DNA from: CAYUIS01 sp964444825
GTDB lineage: Bacteria > Chloroflexota > Anaerolineae > B4-G1
Assembly (NCBI GenBank): GCA_964444825.1
Contig: CAYUIS010000041.1
Span: 1-37,152 of the forward strand
Length of the DNA stretch: 37,152 bases
Reading direction: 5' to 3'
Shown here: positions 1 to 7,382 of the stretch, in pieces
Layout: each line of letters starts with the position of its first letter
How positions within the stretch are numbered: position 1 is the first letter of the stretch
The notes under the pieces: model-generated
Database searches by the model: none
Told to the model about the DNA's origin: nothing
What the model saw: the letters and a program-made list of their open reading frames with translations, nothing else
Made by a program: the position numbers and the translations under genes

Positions 1-2559
1 AAACTGGCAGTCGGCCCACCGGCGCGCACTCGGGTCGAAGGCGGCATCATTCCCATTGTGTCGGCTCGTTCCCTAGTTGGGACACGAGTGACTGTCGAAG
101 GGATCATCACGATGCACGCCGACGGCCCTCCTGCCGGAACGAGCAACGTCGTGTTCTACCTTCAGGATGAGACGGGCGGGATCAAGATCAACTGTCTTGA
201 TGAGAGATTTTTGCCTTCAAACCTGAACCCAGGCGACTGCGTGCAGGTTACGGGTGAGGTAGGCACGGTCCACCACTCGGTACAGATCGTATCCGCTGCC
301 AACTCTGACGAGATCGCCCTCCTTTCGACGGAGGGACCGGTGCAACCTCGGGCAGTGGCCCTTTCGCAGGCCACGAGTGATCCGACCACAGCGGGATGGC
401 TGATCGCTGTCACAGGACAGGCGATCCGTGTTGAGGGGTCCAGGCACGGTTACGAAATAGATCTGGCCGATGATCAGGGAAACGTTCTGCTGGTCTATAC
501 GGACAGGCTGAACGAAATGCAGCGCTCGATCGAACAAGTAGCAGTCGGTCATCAATACACCATCGTTGGCATCAGCGAGGTGTTCGACAACAGTCCGCAG
601 CTCAAGCCCCGCATTCCCGCCGACATCATCGAGATTCACCCACCAACCTTGATGATCGAAGCGTTTGCACCACACAATGTCTTGCCCGAAGAGACGCTTG
701 TATACACACTCACCGTATCCAACCATACCAACACGGATTTCACCGATGTGACCATCACCAGCACGCTGCCCTCTGAGAACGCGGTCTTGGCCGCCATCGA
801 TGATGAAGGAATTATGGAGGAAAACGGTCTGTATTGGACCATTCCCGCACTGGCAGCACATACGAGCCACAGTGCTCGATTCTTTGCAGCCGTACTCACC
901 GACACCGGCACCATCGTCCTAGAGCGCTATGCGGCCTGGGCAAACGAATGGCCACTACACGAAAGTGGCTTGCCGCTCGTCACGTTCATTGGGGCGAGCG
1001 TACCCGTCCATGCCATCCAGGGGCCTGGGCTGATCTCCCCCTATGCATCCGACACTGTGGACACCGAGGGGGTCGTCACTGGCGTGTTCCCGCAACTGGA
1101 AGGGTTCTGGATTCAAGGAGCCCGGTCCGACGATGAGCCGACCTCCTCCGAAGGGTTGTTTGTGCACTCGGGAGAGAATCCAATTGAGGTACAGGTTGGC
1201 GACCTGATCAGGGTACGCGGACAGGTGCATGAGCGTTTCGGGCAGACCGAACTGCATATTTCTTCGGCTGATGACGTAACCATCGTCGACAGCGATCTCC
1301 CCCTGCCAACCCCAATTGAACTGAATCCTCCGGCAGAGTCCGAGGCCTCTACGACGTACCACGAACCACTTGAAGGCATGCTTGTCAGCGTCACTGAGCC
1401 AGCCATCGCAATAGCGCCGACCTCAGCGTATGGCGAATATGTCCTTGTGCGGTCTGAACACCGAATCGACCGGGTCTTTCCCGGAGAAGAAACGGGATTG
1501 CTTATTACGGTGGATGACGGGGCCCTCGTTCGCCACAGCGACGCCAGCGCGCTACCGTACGTTGTCCACACCGGAGACAGGGTGAGCAGTCTGGTCGGCC
1601 CCTTGGCCGCCAGTTTTGATGATTACGTCATCGAACCCATGGAACCGCCTGCGATTGAGGCTCAGGTCAAGGAGGAAATACGCCAGTTGCCACAACCTGG
1701 CCTCAGTGAGTTCAGTATTGCCACCTTTGACATCGAGAGCGTTTCTAGTGCCAAGGAGCCCGGGCGATCCAGTGAGCCCTCTGGCCGAGACCAAGATGAG
1801 CGCAAACGGGATCAGATCGTTTCCACAATAGCAGCTCTAGGTATGCCAACCGTCATCGGCTTCCAGGAGGTGGAGGGCCTGGATGTTTTGGAAAGCATAG
1901 CCCTCCACCCCGACCTGACGATCTATGACTACCAGGCCATCCTGACCAAAGAACCCGTCGGCCCGGAAGGCAACGTGGGTTTTCTCATACGTGGTGATCG
2001 AATAACTGTGGCAGGGATTGAACAGCATCAGACCCCCGAAGGCCTTTTTAGCCACCCACCACTGATGATCACGATGACGGTGGACACGGCGTCAACAGAC
2101 GCTGCCACTGTTTATGCTATCGTCAACCACTTTACCTCCCCAGATAGAGCAGGTCCGCTGGCTCAGTCGCTCCGTATAAAGGAAGCAGAATGGAACGCTC
2201 ATCTGGTTGATCGGATCCTTACGGCCAACCCGGAGGCTTTCTTGGTCGTACTGGGCAACCTGAACGAACACTACGACTCGGTCCCACTGAGAATACTGAC
2301 CGAGGGCGAAAACTCCGCTCGACGGCTGCTCAACGCCGCCCAAGCCCTGCCGTTAGGAGACAGATACTCTGTTATCTCGCAGGGCGTTTCTCAGTTGCTT
2401 GACCACATTCTGGTAACGCCCGGACTGGCGGTCCGCCAAGTGCGCGTGGACGTACTCCACGTCAACGCCGATCACCCGCCTGCTGATCCGGACCAGACCA
2501 GCCTGTACCACAGCTCCGGCCACGATCCGATAGTGGCGTTTTTCGATCTCGGCAACTAG
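1..2559 (+). CDS. Large OB-fold / endonuclease-exonuclease-phosphatase-fold protein, 5'-truncated by window edge
   Basis: The reading frame is open from base 1. A GTG at 58 could be a start but has no Shine-Dalgarno, and the residues before it continue the usual lead-in to an OB-fold, so the gene probably begins outside the window. Numbering from the GTG, the order is: OB-fold about 5-100, a second OB-like part about 105-200, a DUF11-like repeat about 205-305 (conserved TLTVSN), an ExeM/NucH-like stretch containing IQGPG and EGVVTGVF about 315-530, and a C-terminal EEP (DNase I-like) domain about 550-833. Secreted nucleases of this architecture degrade extracellular DNA. The EEP part looks degenerate: E604 in FQEVEG, H691 in NHF, D782 and H822-D823 are present, but the first-motif Asn is D558, the GDxN Asp is N734 and the Asp before the last His is G821. 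It may be a binding protein rather than an enzyme. Location is presumably extracellular; the signal peptide is not visible. Confidence 0.75.
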   Translation, partial: KLAVGPPARTRVEGGIIPIVSARSLVGTRVTVEGIITMHADGPPAGTSNVVFYLQDETGGIKINCLDERFLPSNLNPGDCVQVTGEVGTVHHSVQIVSAANSDEIALLSTEGPVQPRAVALSQATSDPTTAGWLIAVTGQAIRVEGSRHGYEIDLADDQGNVLLVYTDRLNEMQRSIEQVAVGHQYTIVGISEVFDNSPQLKPRIPADIIEIHPPTLMIEAFAPHNVLPEETLVYTLTVSNHTNTDFTDVTITSTLPSENAVLAAIDDEGIMEENGLYWTIPALAAHTSHSARFFAAVLTDTGTIVLERYAAWANEWPLHESGLPLVTFIGASVPVHAIQGPGLISPYASDTVDTEGVVTGVFPQLEGFWIQGARSDDEPTSSEGLFVHSGENPIEVQVGDLIRVRGQVHERFGQTELHISSADDVTIVDSDLPLPTPIELNPPAESEASTTYHEPLEGMLVSVTEPAIAIAPTSAYGEYVLVRSEHRIDRVFPGEETGLLITVDDGALVRHSDASALPYVVHTGDRVSSLVGPLAASFDDYVIEPMEPPAIEAQVKEEIRQLPQPGLSEFSIATFDIESVSSAKEPGRSSEPSGRDQDERKRDQIVSTIAALGMPTVIGFQEVEGLDVLESIALHPDLTIYDYQAILTKEPVGPEGNVGFLIRGDRITVAGIEQHQTPEGLFSHPPLMITMTVDTASTDAATVYAIVNHFTSPDRAGPLAQSLRIKEAEWNAHLVDRILTANPEAFLVVLGNLNEHYDSVPLRILTEGENSARRLLNAAQALPLGDRYSVISQGVSQLLDHILVTPGLAVRQVRVDVLHVNADHPPADPDQTSLYHSSGHDPIVAFFDLGN

Positions 2560-2626
2560 ACAGATTGCCTCCGGGTCGAACCGCCATGCGGTGGCGCTAT
2601 TGGCGATCGATCAACCGACATCCCAT

Positions 2627-2655
2627 TTGTCATTTGCTACCTCTCGCGTTATAAT
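2627..2655 (+). promoter_or_regulatory. Sigma-70-like promoter of the FHA operon (leaderless)
   Basis: TTGTCA (2627-2632), 17-nt spacer, TATAAT (2650-2655). Only nine bases separate the -10 box from the ATG at 2665, and no Shine-Dalgarno is present, so transcription should begin at or within a few bases of the start codon. Confidence 0.7.
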
Positions 2656-2664
2656 CGCCGCGTT

Positions 2665-3471
2665 ATGAACAGGATCAGACGCTTTGAGGCTATGGCTGAA
2701 CGGCTGGTAGAAGGCACCTTCGCCCGCCTCTTTGCCGGACAGCTTAGCCCGTTGGAGGTCGTGGCACACCTCGCGCGGGCAATGGAGGATCACCAGACGC
2801 TATCTCCCACTGGAACACCCCAGGCTCCGACTCACTATTCAGTCTACCTGCATCCAGACGATCACAAAACGCTTGCCGATGCTCAACCCGCTCTGGAGGC
2901 AGAACTGGCCCGTGACATGAGCGAACTGGCGGAGCAGACCGGATTGATGATCATGACCACGCCAGTTGTTCATCTTCTATCTGACGAGCATATGGCGCCT
3001 CACAGAGTATACGTCGACGCACGATGGATACCCGATGAAACAGAAAAAGAGGCACAAGGTGCAGGTACACGTGAGATGGAGGCGAGCGAACCAAAGGCCG
3101 AAGAGGATCCCAATACGCCCCCGCCCGGTCGGCCGTTCTTGATCGTGGATGGTCATCGTCACGTAAACCTCCTCAGATCTGTGATCTCGGTTGGACGGGC
3201 ACTCGACAACGACATTATCCTCGAAGATCCACGCGTCTCCCGTCACCACGCGCAGTTTCGGCGCAGGTATGGACGCTACGTGCTCTATGACCTGGGGAGT
3301 TCGGGCGGCACGCAGATTAATGACTATCCCATTGAAGAATGCGTGTTGCATTCCGGCGATGTCGTCAGCTTCGCCGGCGTCCAGGTTATCTATGGCGAGG
3401 ATCCGCCCACCCCTGCCGCGCCAAGTAGCCAAGATACCCCAGCGCTTGCCCAGGAGACAGCGTACGGTTGA
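2665..3471 (+). CDS. fhaA: FhaA-like protein: DUF3662 domain plus C-terminal FHA domain
   Basis: 268 aa, no signal peptide or membrane segment. Residues about 1-110 match the FhaA N-terminal domain (DUF3662), with the typical opening RFEAMAERLVEG and a conserved LSPLEVVAHLARAM helix. A charged, proline-rich linker (about 122-155) leads to an FHA domain at about 158-245 with GR (177-178), SRHH (192-195) and GSSGGT (211-216). FHA domains bind phosphothreonine. The Asn that normally precedes the GT is Gly here, which may weaken or alter binding. In Actinobacteria and relatives FhaA works with Ser/Thr kinases in cell-envelope synthesis. No kinase, phosphatase, rodA or pbp gene lies in this window, so the partner is unknown. 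It is the first gene of an operon with fhaB, an SDR and a glycosyltransferase, and appears to be leaderless. Confidence 0.85.
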   Translation: MNRIRRFEAMAERLVEGTFARLFAGQLSPLEVVAHLARAMEDHQTLSPTGTPQAPTHYSVYLHPDDHKTLADAQPALEAELARDMSELAEQTGLMIMTTPVVHLLSDEHMAPHRVYVDARWIPDETEKEAQGAGTREMEASEPKAEEDPNTPPPGRPFLIVDGHRHVNLLRSVISVGRALDNDIILEDPRVSRHHAQFRRRYGRYVLYDLGSSGGTQINDYPIEECVLHSGDVVSFAGVQVIYGEDPPTPAAPSSQDTPALAQETAYG

Positions 3472-3492
3472 TTGGGAATCTGACTGCCTGAA

Positions 3493-3921
3493 ATGGATGT
3501 GCTGCTGTTGGTATTGCGGATTCTGCTCGTCGTCCTCCTGTATGGTTTTCTGCTTGCCATATTCCTAATGCTGTGGCGTGACCTCAGACAGGCGATTGTC
3601 AGCACTGAGACGAACCGACCTCAAGCCCATCTAGTCATCCTGGATTGTGAATCAGACACCCTCACAGTAGGTAGCACCTTCCCACTCCAGCCTGTCACCT
3701 CAATTGGGCGCTCGCCAGCCAACACCATCCCCATTCTCGATACCTACGCCTCCGGCCACCATAGTCTCCTGGCATGGCGGGAGGGCCAGTGGTGGCTTGA
3801 GGATCAAGGCAGCCGCAATGGGACGCTTCTCAATGACACCCGAATCAGTGTCCCTACCATCGTGAATACCGGCGATGTCATTGGAATCGGTCAAACGAGA
3901 CTGAGACTGGAGATCGAGTGA
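3493..3921 (+). CDS. fhaB: FhaB-like membrane-anchored FHA protein
   Basis: 142 aa. One N-terminal membrane segment (about 3-27) is followed by a basic/polar linker and a cytoplasmic FHA domain (about 47-142) with IGR (71-73), SGHH (87-90, where SRxH is usual) and GSRNGT (106-111). The Ser and Asn that contact phosphothreonine in the family are kept. Size and layout match FhaB/FipA-type proteins, which read kinase signalling at the membrane. It begins 21 nt after fhaA; the ATG at 3493 has no clear Shine-Dalgarno, so it may rely on translational coupling. Its TGA stop overlaps the ATG of the next gene (TGATG). Confidence 0.85.
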   Translation: MDVLLLVLRILLVVLLYGFLLAIFLMLWRDLRQAIVSTETNRPQAHLVILDCESDTLTVGSTFPLQPVTSIGRSPANTIPILDTYASGHHSLLAWREGQWWLEDQGSRNGTLLNDTRISVPTIVNTGDVIGIGQTRLRLEIE

Positions 3922-4712
3922 TGGATCTAGGTCTGCAAGACAAAGTGGCTCTAGTCACCGCCGCGAGCAGAGGGCTGGGACGGGCTGTCGCTTTACACCT
4001 GGCCCAGGAAGGCGCCTGCGTCGCTATCTGTGCACGCGGCCAGGAAAATCTGACGTCAACCGCCGCCGACATCGAAGCCCAAACCGGTCGCCCGGTTCTC
4101 GCACTCCCGGTCGATCTGGCCGATCCACAGGCTCCAGAGAGACTAGTGAGGGAGACGGTCGGGCGTTTCGGACGGCTAGACATTCTCGTCATCAACGCTG
4201 GAGGGCCGCCTCCGGGCAAGTTCCTCGACCTCACCCCACAGGACTGGGACGAGGCTACACGTCTCACCCTGATGAGCGCAGTCCGTCTCTGCTACGCCGC
4301 CGTGCCCTTAATGCGGGAGCAGGGTGAAGGATCTATTCTGGCAATGACGTCGGTCACCGTCAAGCAACCTCTGCCCAACCTGATTCTCTCCAACAGCCTG
4401 CGCTTAGGCGTGACAGGTATGGTCAAGACGCTGGCAGACGAATTGGCTCCATCCGGCATTCGGGTTAATGCAGTCTGTCCCGGATGGACCCGAACGACAC
4501 GGGTAGACCAGCTCCTGAGCGATCGGGCGGAACGAAGCGGTACCACGCCAGATCTAGAGTCAGCCAAGATCACTGCATCGATTCCACTGAGGCGCATGGG
4601 AACACCGGACGAGTTTGCCGCCGCTGCCGTGTTTCTGGTCTCATCTGCCGCATCCTATATCACGGGTGTCAGCCTGCTTGTCGATGGAGGAATGTACCGG
4701 GGTGTGACGTGA
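3921..4712 (+). CDS. SDR-fold oxidoreductase-like protein with altered catalytic tetrad
   Basis: 263 aa from the ATG at 3921, which overlaps the fhaB stop; a GTG three bases upstream is possible but less likely. It is a one-domain short-chain dehydrogenase: the nucleotide-binding segment TAASRGLG is at 13-20, NAG follows beta-4 (about 91-93), and the C-terminus ends in the usual VDGG region. Aligned with FabG, Ser144 is kept, but the catalytic Tyr is Ser157 and the Lys is Arg161 (SNSLR in place of YxxxK). This fits the known subgroup of beta-ketoacyl-ACP-reductase-like SDRs with an imperfect tetrad (cd05344, from memory). It may catalyse a different reaction or only bind nucleotide. It lies between fhaB and a glycosyltransferase with 4-nt overlaps on the 3' side, so translation is probably coupled. 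Confidence 0.8.
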   Translation: MDLGLQDKVALVTAASRGLGRAVALHLAQEGACVAICARGQENLTSTAADIEAQTGRPVLALPVDLADPQAPERLVRETVGRFGRLDILVINAGGPPPGKFLDLTPQDWDEATRLTLMSAVRLCYAAVPLMREQGEGSILAMTSVTVKQPLPNLILSNSLRLGVTGMVKTLADELAPSGIRVNAVCPGWTRTTRVDQLLSDRAERSGTTPDLESAKITASIPLRRMGTPDEFAAAAVFLVSSAASYITGVSLLVDGGMYRGVT

Positions 4713-6247
4713 GGGATGGTAGACGTCCGAGCCAGGCTGACTGGCTCTGGCTGGCGAGCTTGCTCGTCGCCGGCACGCTGACGCTCGCCGTTTTTGTTTT
4801 CACTGCCCATCGATTCACCAACGGGCTGGGTGGTGTCCCACTGGACGACGCATGGATACATTTCCAGTTCGCCCGGAACCTGGCTCGAGGGGATGGCCTC
4901 TCCTTCAATCCTGGCGTACCTACGTCCGGCTCCACTGCCCCGTTGTGGACCCTGCTCTTGGCGGCTGCCTACTTGGTTGGAGGCCGGTTCCCGGCCGTCG
5001 GGCAGCTACTCAGCGGGATATCCTTCCTGGCTACGCTGGCAATGACCTATCTGCTGGGCCGCAGACTCACAGGCAAACGATGGGGCGGCTGGCTCGCTGG
5101 CGCTGTTGTCTGTGTCAATGGCCGTATGGTCTGGGCCGGCCTCTCTGCGCTGGAGACCTGCCTGTTCACTGCCCTGAGCCTGGGGGCCATTACCTCCTAT
5201 CTGAGCGACCGGTCCAATCACCGCTACCGGCTTATCACCTCCGCACTCTTTGGGTTAGCGGCGCTGAGCCGTCCCGAAGGCTACATGCTTTTTGCCCTCT
5301 CTCTGGCTGACTTCCTTTGGACCATCAGTTCGTTCCCAGTATCCCAGGCAACGTCCCGTACAAGCCAAATCCCTCGGTTCCTCCTTCCCCTCTCTCTCTT
5401 TGCCGTCATTGTGCTTCCCTACCTACTGTTCTCGCTGTACACCAGTGGCCACTTACTTCCCAACACCTATCACGCCAAGGCCACCGTCGGCCTGTTGCCC
5501 GACCGCCAATTCCGGGATGTTCTAAGTGTCGCGGCCCGTTACCTGATCCTTGACAATCCGCTGCTTCTGCCCTTCCTGCTCTCCGGTTGTTTATTGTCGC
5601 TCGAGCGCGCACCCCTGCTGACCCTCTGGACCATGGCGCTACCCTTGGCCTACGCCTTTCTCCGCACCCCTCTCTACCAGCATGGACGTTACCTGATGCC
5701 CCTTATCCCGTGTAACGCTGTCCTTGGGGTATATGGCCTGATGGAGGCACGCACATTCGCGCGTCGCCGCGGTCGGTGGCGCAGGCATGGTTCACCGCGT
5801 CTTGTGAGAGCGCTGATCAGCGCCCTTGTCGTCCTGGGTACCGGGTGGCGACTGCCGACTATGGCAGGACTCTATGCCTGGAACGTACACAACATCAACG
5901 AAATGCACGTCGCCCTCGGCCAATGGGTGGTGGATCACACCCCGCCAGAGACAGTCCTGGCATTGAATGACATTGGCGCCATCACCTACGTCTCGGAACG
6001 GCCAGTTGTGGACCTGGCAGGCTTGATCACGCCCGAGGTCATCCCCCTCCTTCGCTTCCCGGACCGAGATTCGCGCCTAATCGCCTTTTTGGCCGCACGA
6101 AATGTACAGGTCGTCATCATCTTCCCCAATTGGTTTCCCGGTCTGGCTTCTCGCAGCGACCTGTTGGAGCCCATACACCAAGTCACGTTGGAGCGCAATA
6201 CCGTGGCTGGCGGGGAGACGATGGTCGTTTACGAGGCCCACTGGTAG
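4709..6247 (+). CDS. Polytopic glycosyltransferase, GT39/ArnT-like (C-type GT)
   Basis: 512 aa from the GTG at 4709, which overlaps the SDR stop (GTGA). The frame extends further upstream, but that part shadows the SDR gene. A first membrane segment at about 12-34 is followed by a predicted external loop with the metal-binding LDDAW motif (Asp46-Asp47) and ARNLARGDGLSFNPG. This is the signature of polyprenyl-phosphate-sugar-dependent membrane glycosyltransferases, which attach a sugar from a lipid carrier on the outer face of the membrane. Many hydrophobic segments follow (roughly ten), then a C-terminal soluble part (about 400-512) with NDIGAITYVSERPVVDL, common in the bacterial members. Acceptor and sugar cannot be told. 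Co-transcription with fhaAB suggests an envelope glycan role, which is inference. Confidence 0.75.
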   Translation: MRDGRRPSQADWLWLASLLVAGTLTLAVFVFTAHRFTNGLGGVPLDDAWIHFQFARNLARGDGLSFNPGVPTSGSTAPLWTLLLAAAYLVGGRFPAVGQLLSGISFLATLAMTYLLGRRLTGKRWGGWLAGAVVCVNGRMVWAGLSALETCLFTALSLGAITSYLSDRSNHRYRLITSALFGLAALSRPEGYMLFALSLADFLWTISSFPVSQATSRTSQIPRFLLPLSLFAVIVLPYLLFSLYTSGHLLPNTYHAKATVGLLPDRQFRDVLSVAARYLILDNPLLLPFLLSGCLLSLERAPLLTLWTMALPLAYAFLRTPLYQHGRYLMPLIPCNAVLGVYGLMEARTFARRRGRWRRHGSPRLVRALISALVVLGTGWRLPTMAGLYAWNVHNINEMHVALGQWVVDHTPPETVLALNDIGAITYVSERPVVDLAGLITPEVIPLLRFPDRDSRLIAFLAARNVQVVIIFPNWFPGLASRSDLLEPIHQVTLERNTVAGGETMVVYEAHW

Positions 6248-6287
6248 CTCATCTGGGCCCACGCTGGCGCGGATGAAATGACTGGGG

Positions 6288-6293
6288 TACAAT
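6288..6293 (+). promoter_or_regulatory. Possible -10 box of the MTAP gene
   Basis: TACAAT preceded by a G-rich stretch (TGGGG). A -35 box is not convincing. It lies about 70 nt before the ATG at 6366, in a 118-nt intergenic region. Confidence 0.3.
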
Positions 6294-6365
6294 AAGGGTC
6301 CGGTTTCTGAGCGCAGATCACGGCGTGTGCAGCCATCATCCGGCATCGAACAAAGGAGTGTGTCT

Positions 6366-7238
6366 ATGACTGAGAACCCCATAACCATTGGCGTCATCGG
6401 CGGCAGCGGCCTCTACCAGATGAATGGCTTGACCGACGTCGAGGAACGTCAGATCGCCACCCCTTTCGGGGATCCTTCCGATGCCATAGTCGTCGGCACT
6501 TTGGAAGGCGCACGCGTTGCCTTTGTGGCTCGACATGGGCGAGGCCACCGGATAACCCCCAGCGAGGTGAACTACCGAGCCAACGTGTTTGCCCTCAAAA
6601 GCCTGGGCGTTGAGCAGATCATCTCTGTCTCTGCCTGCGGTTCTCTGCGGGAGCACTTGCACCCCGGCGACATCGTTGTCCCTGACCAGTTATTCGACTT
6701 TACCAAGAATCGCGCCAATACCTTTTTCGGCGATGGACTGGTGGCCCATATCGGCGTGGCGGACCCCTTCTGCCCACGCCTCTCAACCATCCTGGCCGAT
6801 GCAGCCACAGAAGTCAGTGGTTCGGTACATCGAGGCGCGCGCTTCATCACCATCGAGGGTCCACGATTCTCAACCAGGGGCGAGAGCCATACCTACCGCG
6901 CCTGGGGGATGGACATCATCGGCATGACCACTTCGCCAGAGGCGTTCCTGGCCCATGAAGCGGAGATGTGCTACGCTGTGATGGCTCACATCACTGACTA
7001 TGATGTGTGGCACGAGACCGAGGAACCCGTCAACGTCGAGGCGCTGTTGGCGACTCTTGCTGCTAACACCGAACTGGCTCAGAACGCCCTGCGTTTGGCG
7101 GTGGCCAGACTGTCCGCGGCGAAGCGAGATTGCGAATGTGGGTCGGCGCTGGCAACAGCCCTCATCACCAGGAAGGACCTGGTTCCACAGGAGCTAAAGG
7201 ACAGACTGGGGCCTATCGTGCGTAAGTACCTGGCGTAA
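6366..7238 (+). CDS. mtnP: S-methyl-5'-thioadenosine phosphorylase
   Basis: 290 aa from the ATG at 6366, chosen because AAAGGAG sits 8 nt before it; an in-frame GTG at 6327 lacks such a site. The enzyme cleaves methylthioadenosine with phosphate to adenine and methylthioribose-1-phosphate, the first step of methionine salvage after polyamine synthesis. Visible family motifs: GGSGLY (12-17, phosphate loop), RHGRGH, PSEVNYRAN, CGSLREHLHPGDIV, IEGPRFSTRGES, GMDIIGMTTSPEAFLAHEAEMC and TDYDVWHE. The MTTxPEAxLAxEAExCYA context points to MTAP rather than purine nucleoside phosphorylase, although some bacterial members accept other nucleosides. It stands alone, convergent to glgP across an assembly gap. 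Cytoplasmic. Confidence 0.9.
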   Translation: MTENPITIGVIGGSGLYQMNGLTDVEERQIATPFGDPSDAIVVGTLEGARVAFVARHGRGHRITPSEVNYRANVFALKSLGVEQIISVSACGSLREHLHPGDIVVPDQLFDFTKNRANTFFGDGLVAHIGVADPFCPRLSTILADAATEVSGSVHRGARFITIEGPRFSTRGESHTYRAWGMDIIGMTTSPEAFLAHEAEMCYAVMAHITDYDVWHETEEPVNVEALLATLAANTELAQNALRLAVARLSAAKRDCECGSALATALITRKDLVPQELKDRLGPIVRKYLA

Positions 7239-7254
7239 GGTACAGAAACGCTCG

Positions 7255-7354
7255 NNNNNNNNNNNNNNNNNNNNNNNNNNNNNNNNNNNNNNNNNNNNNN
7301 NNNNNNNNNNNNNNNNNNNNNNNNNNNNNNNNNNNNNNNNNNNNNNNNNNNNNN
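7255..7354. other. Assembly gap (100 N)
   Basis: Exactly 100 unknown bases, the usual placeholder for a scaffold join of unknown length. It begins 16 nt after the mtnP stop. The real distance between mtnP and glgP, and any gene between them, cannot be known from this window. Confidence 0.98.
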
Positions 7355-7382
7355 GGTAGGACCCTTTCCTTCGATCCTACAC

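Noticed and set aside
217..870. Minus-strand open frame (217 codons) at the left edge
   Set aside because: Opposite the OB-fold/nuclease-like gene, whose reading frame has clear domains; the antisense product has none.
2585..2610. Terminator after the first gene
   Set aside because: ACCGC-CAT-GCGGT forms only a 5-bp stem and no T-run follows.
4484..4708. N-terminal extension of the glycosyltransferase
   Set aside because: It lies inside the SDR gene in another frame; the GTG at 4709 gives a normal N-terminus with the first membrane segment.
7355..7382. Terminator after glgP
   Set aside because: GTAGGA and TCCTAC arms occur just before the gap, but the stem is only 6 bp with a 13-nt loop, and the following sequence is lost in the N run.
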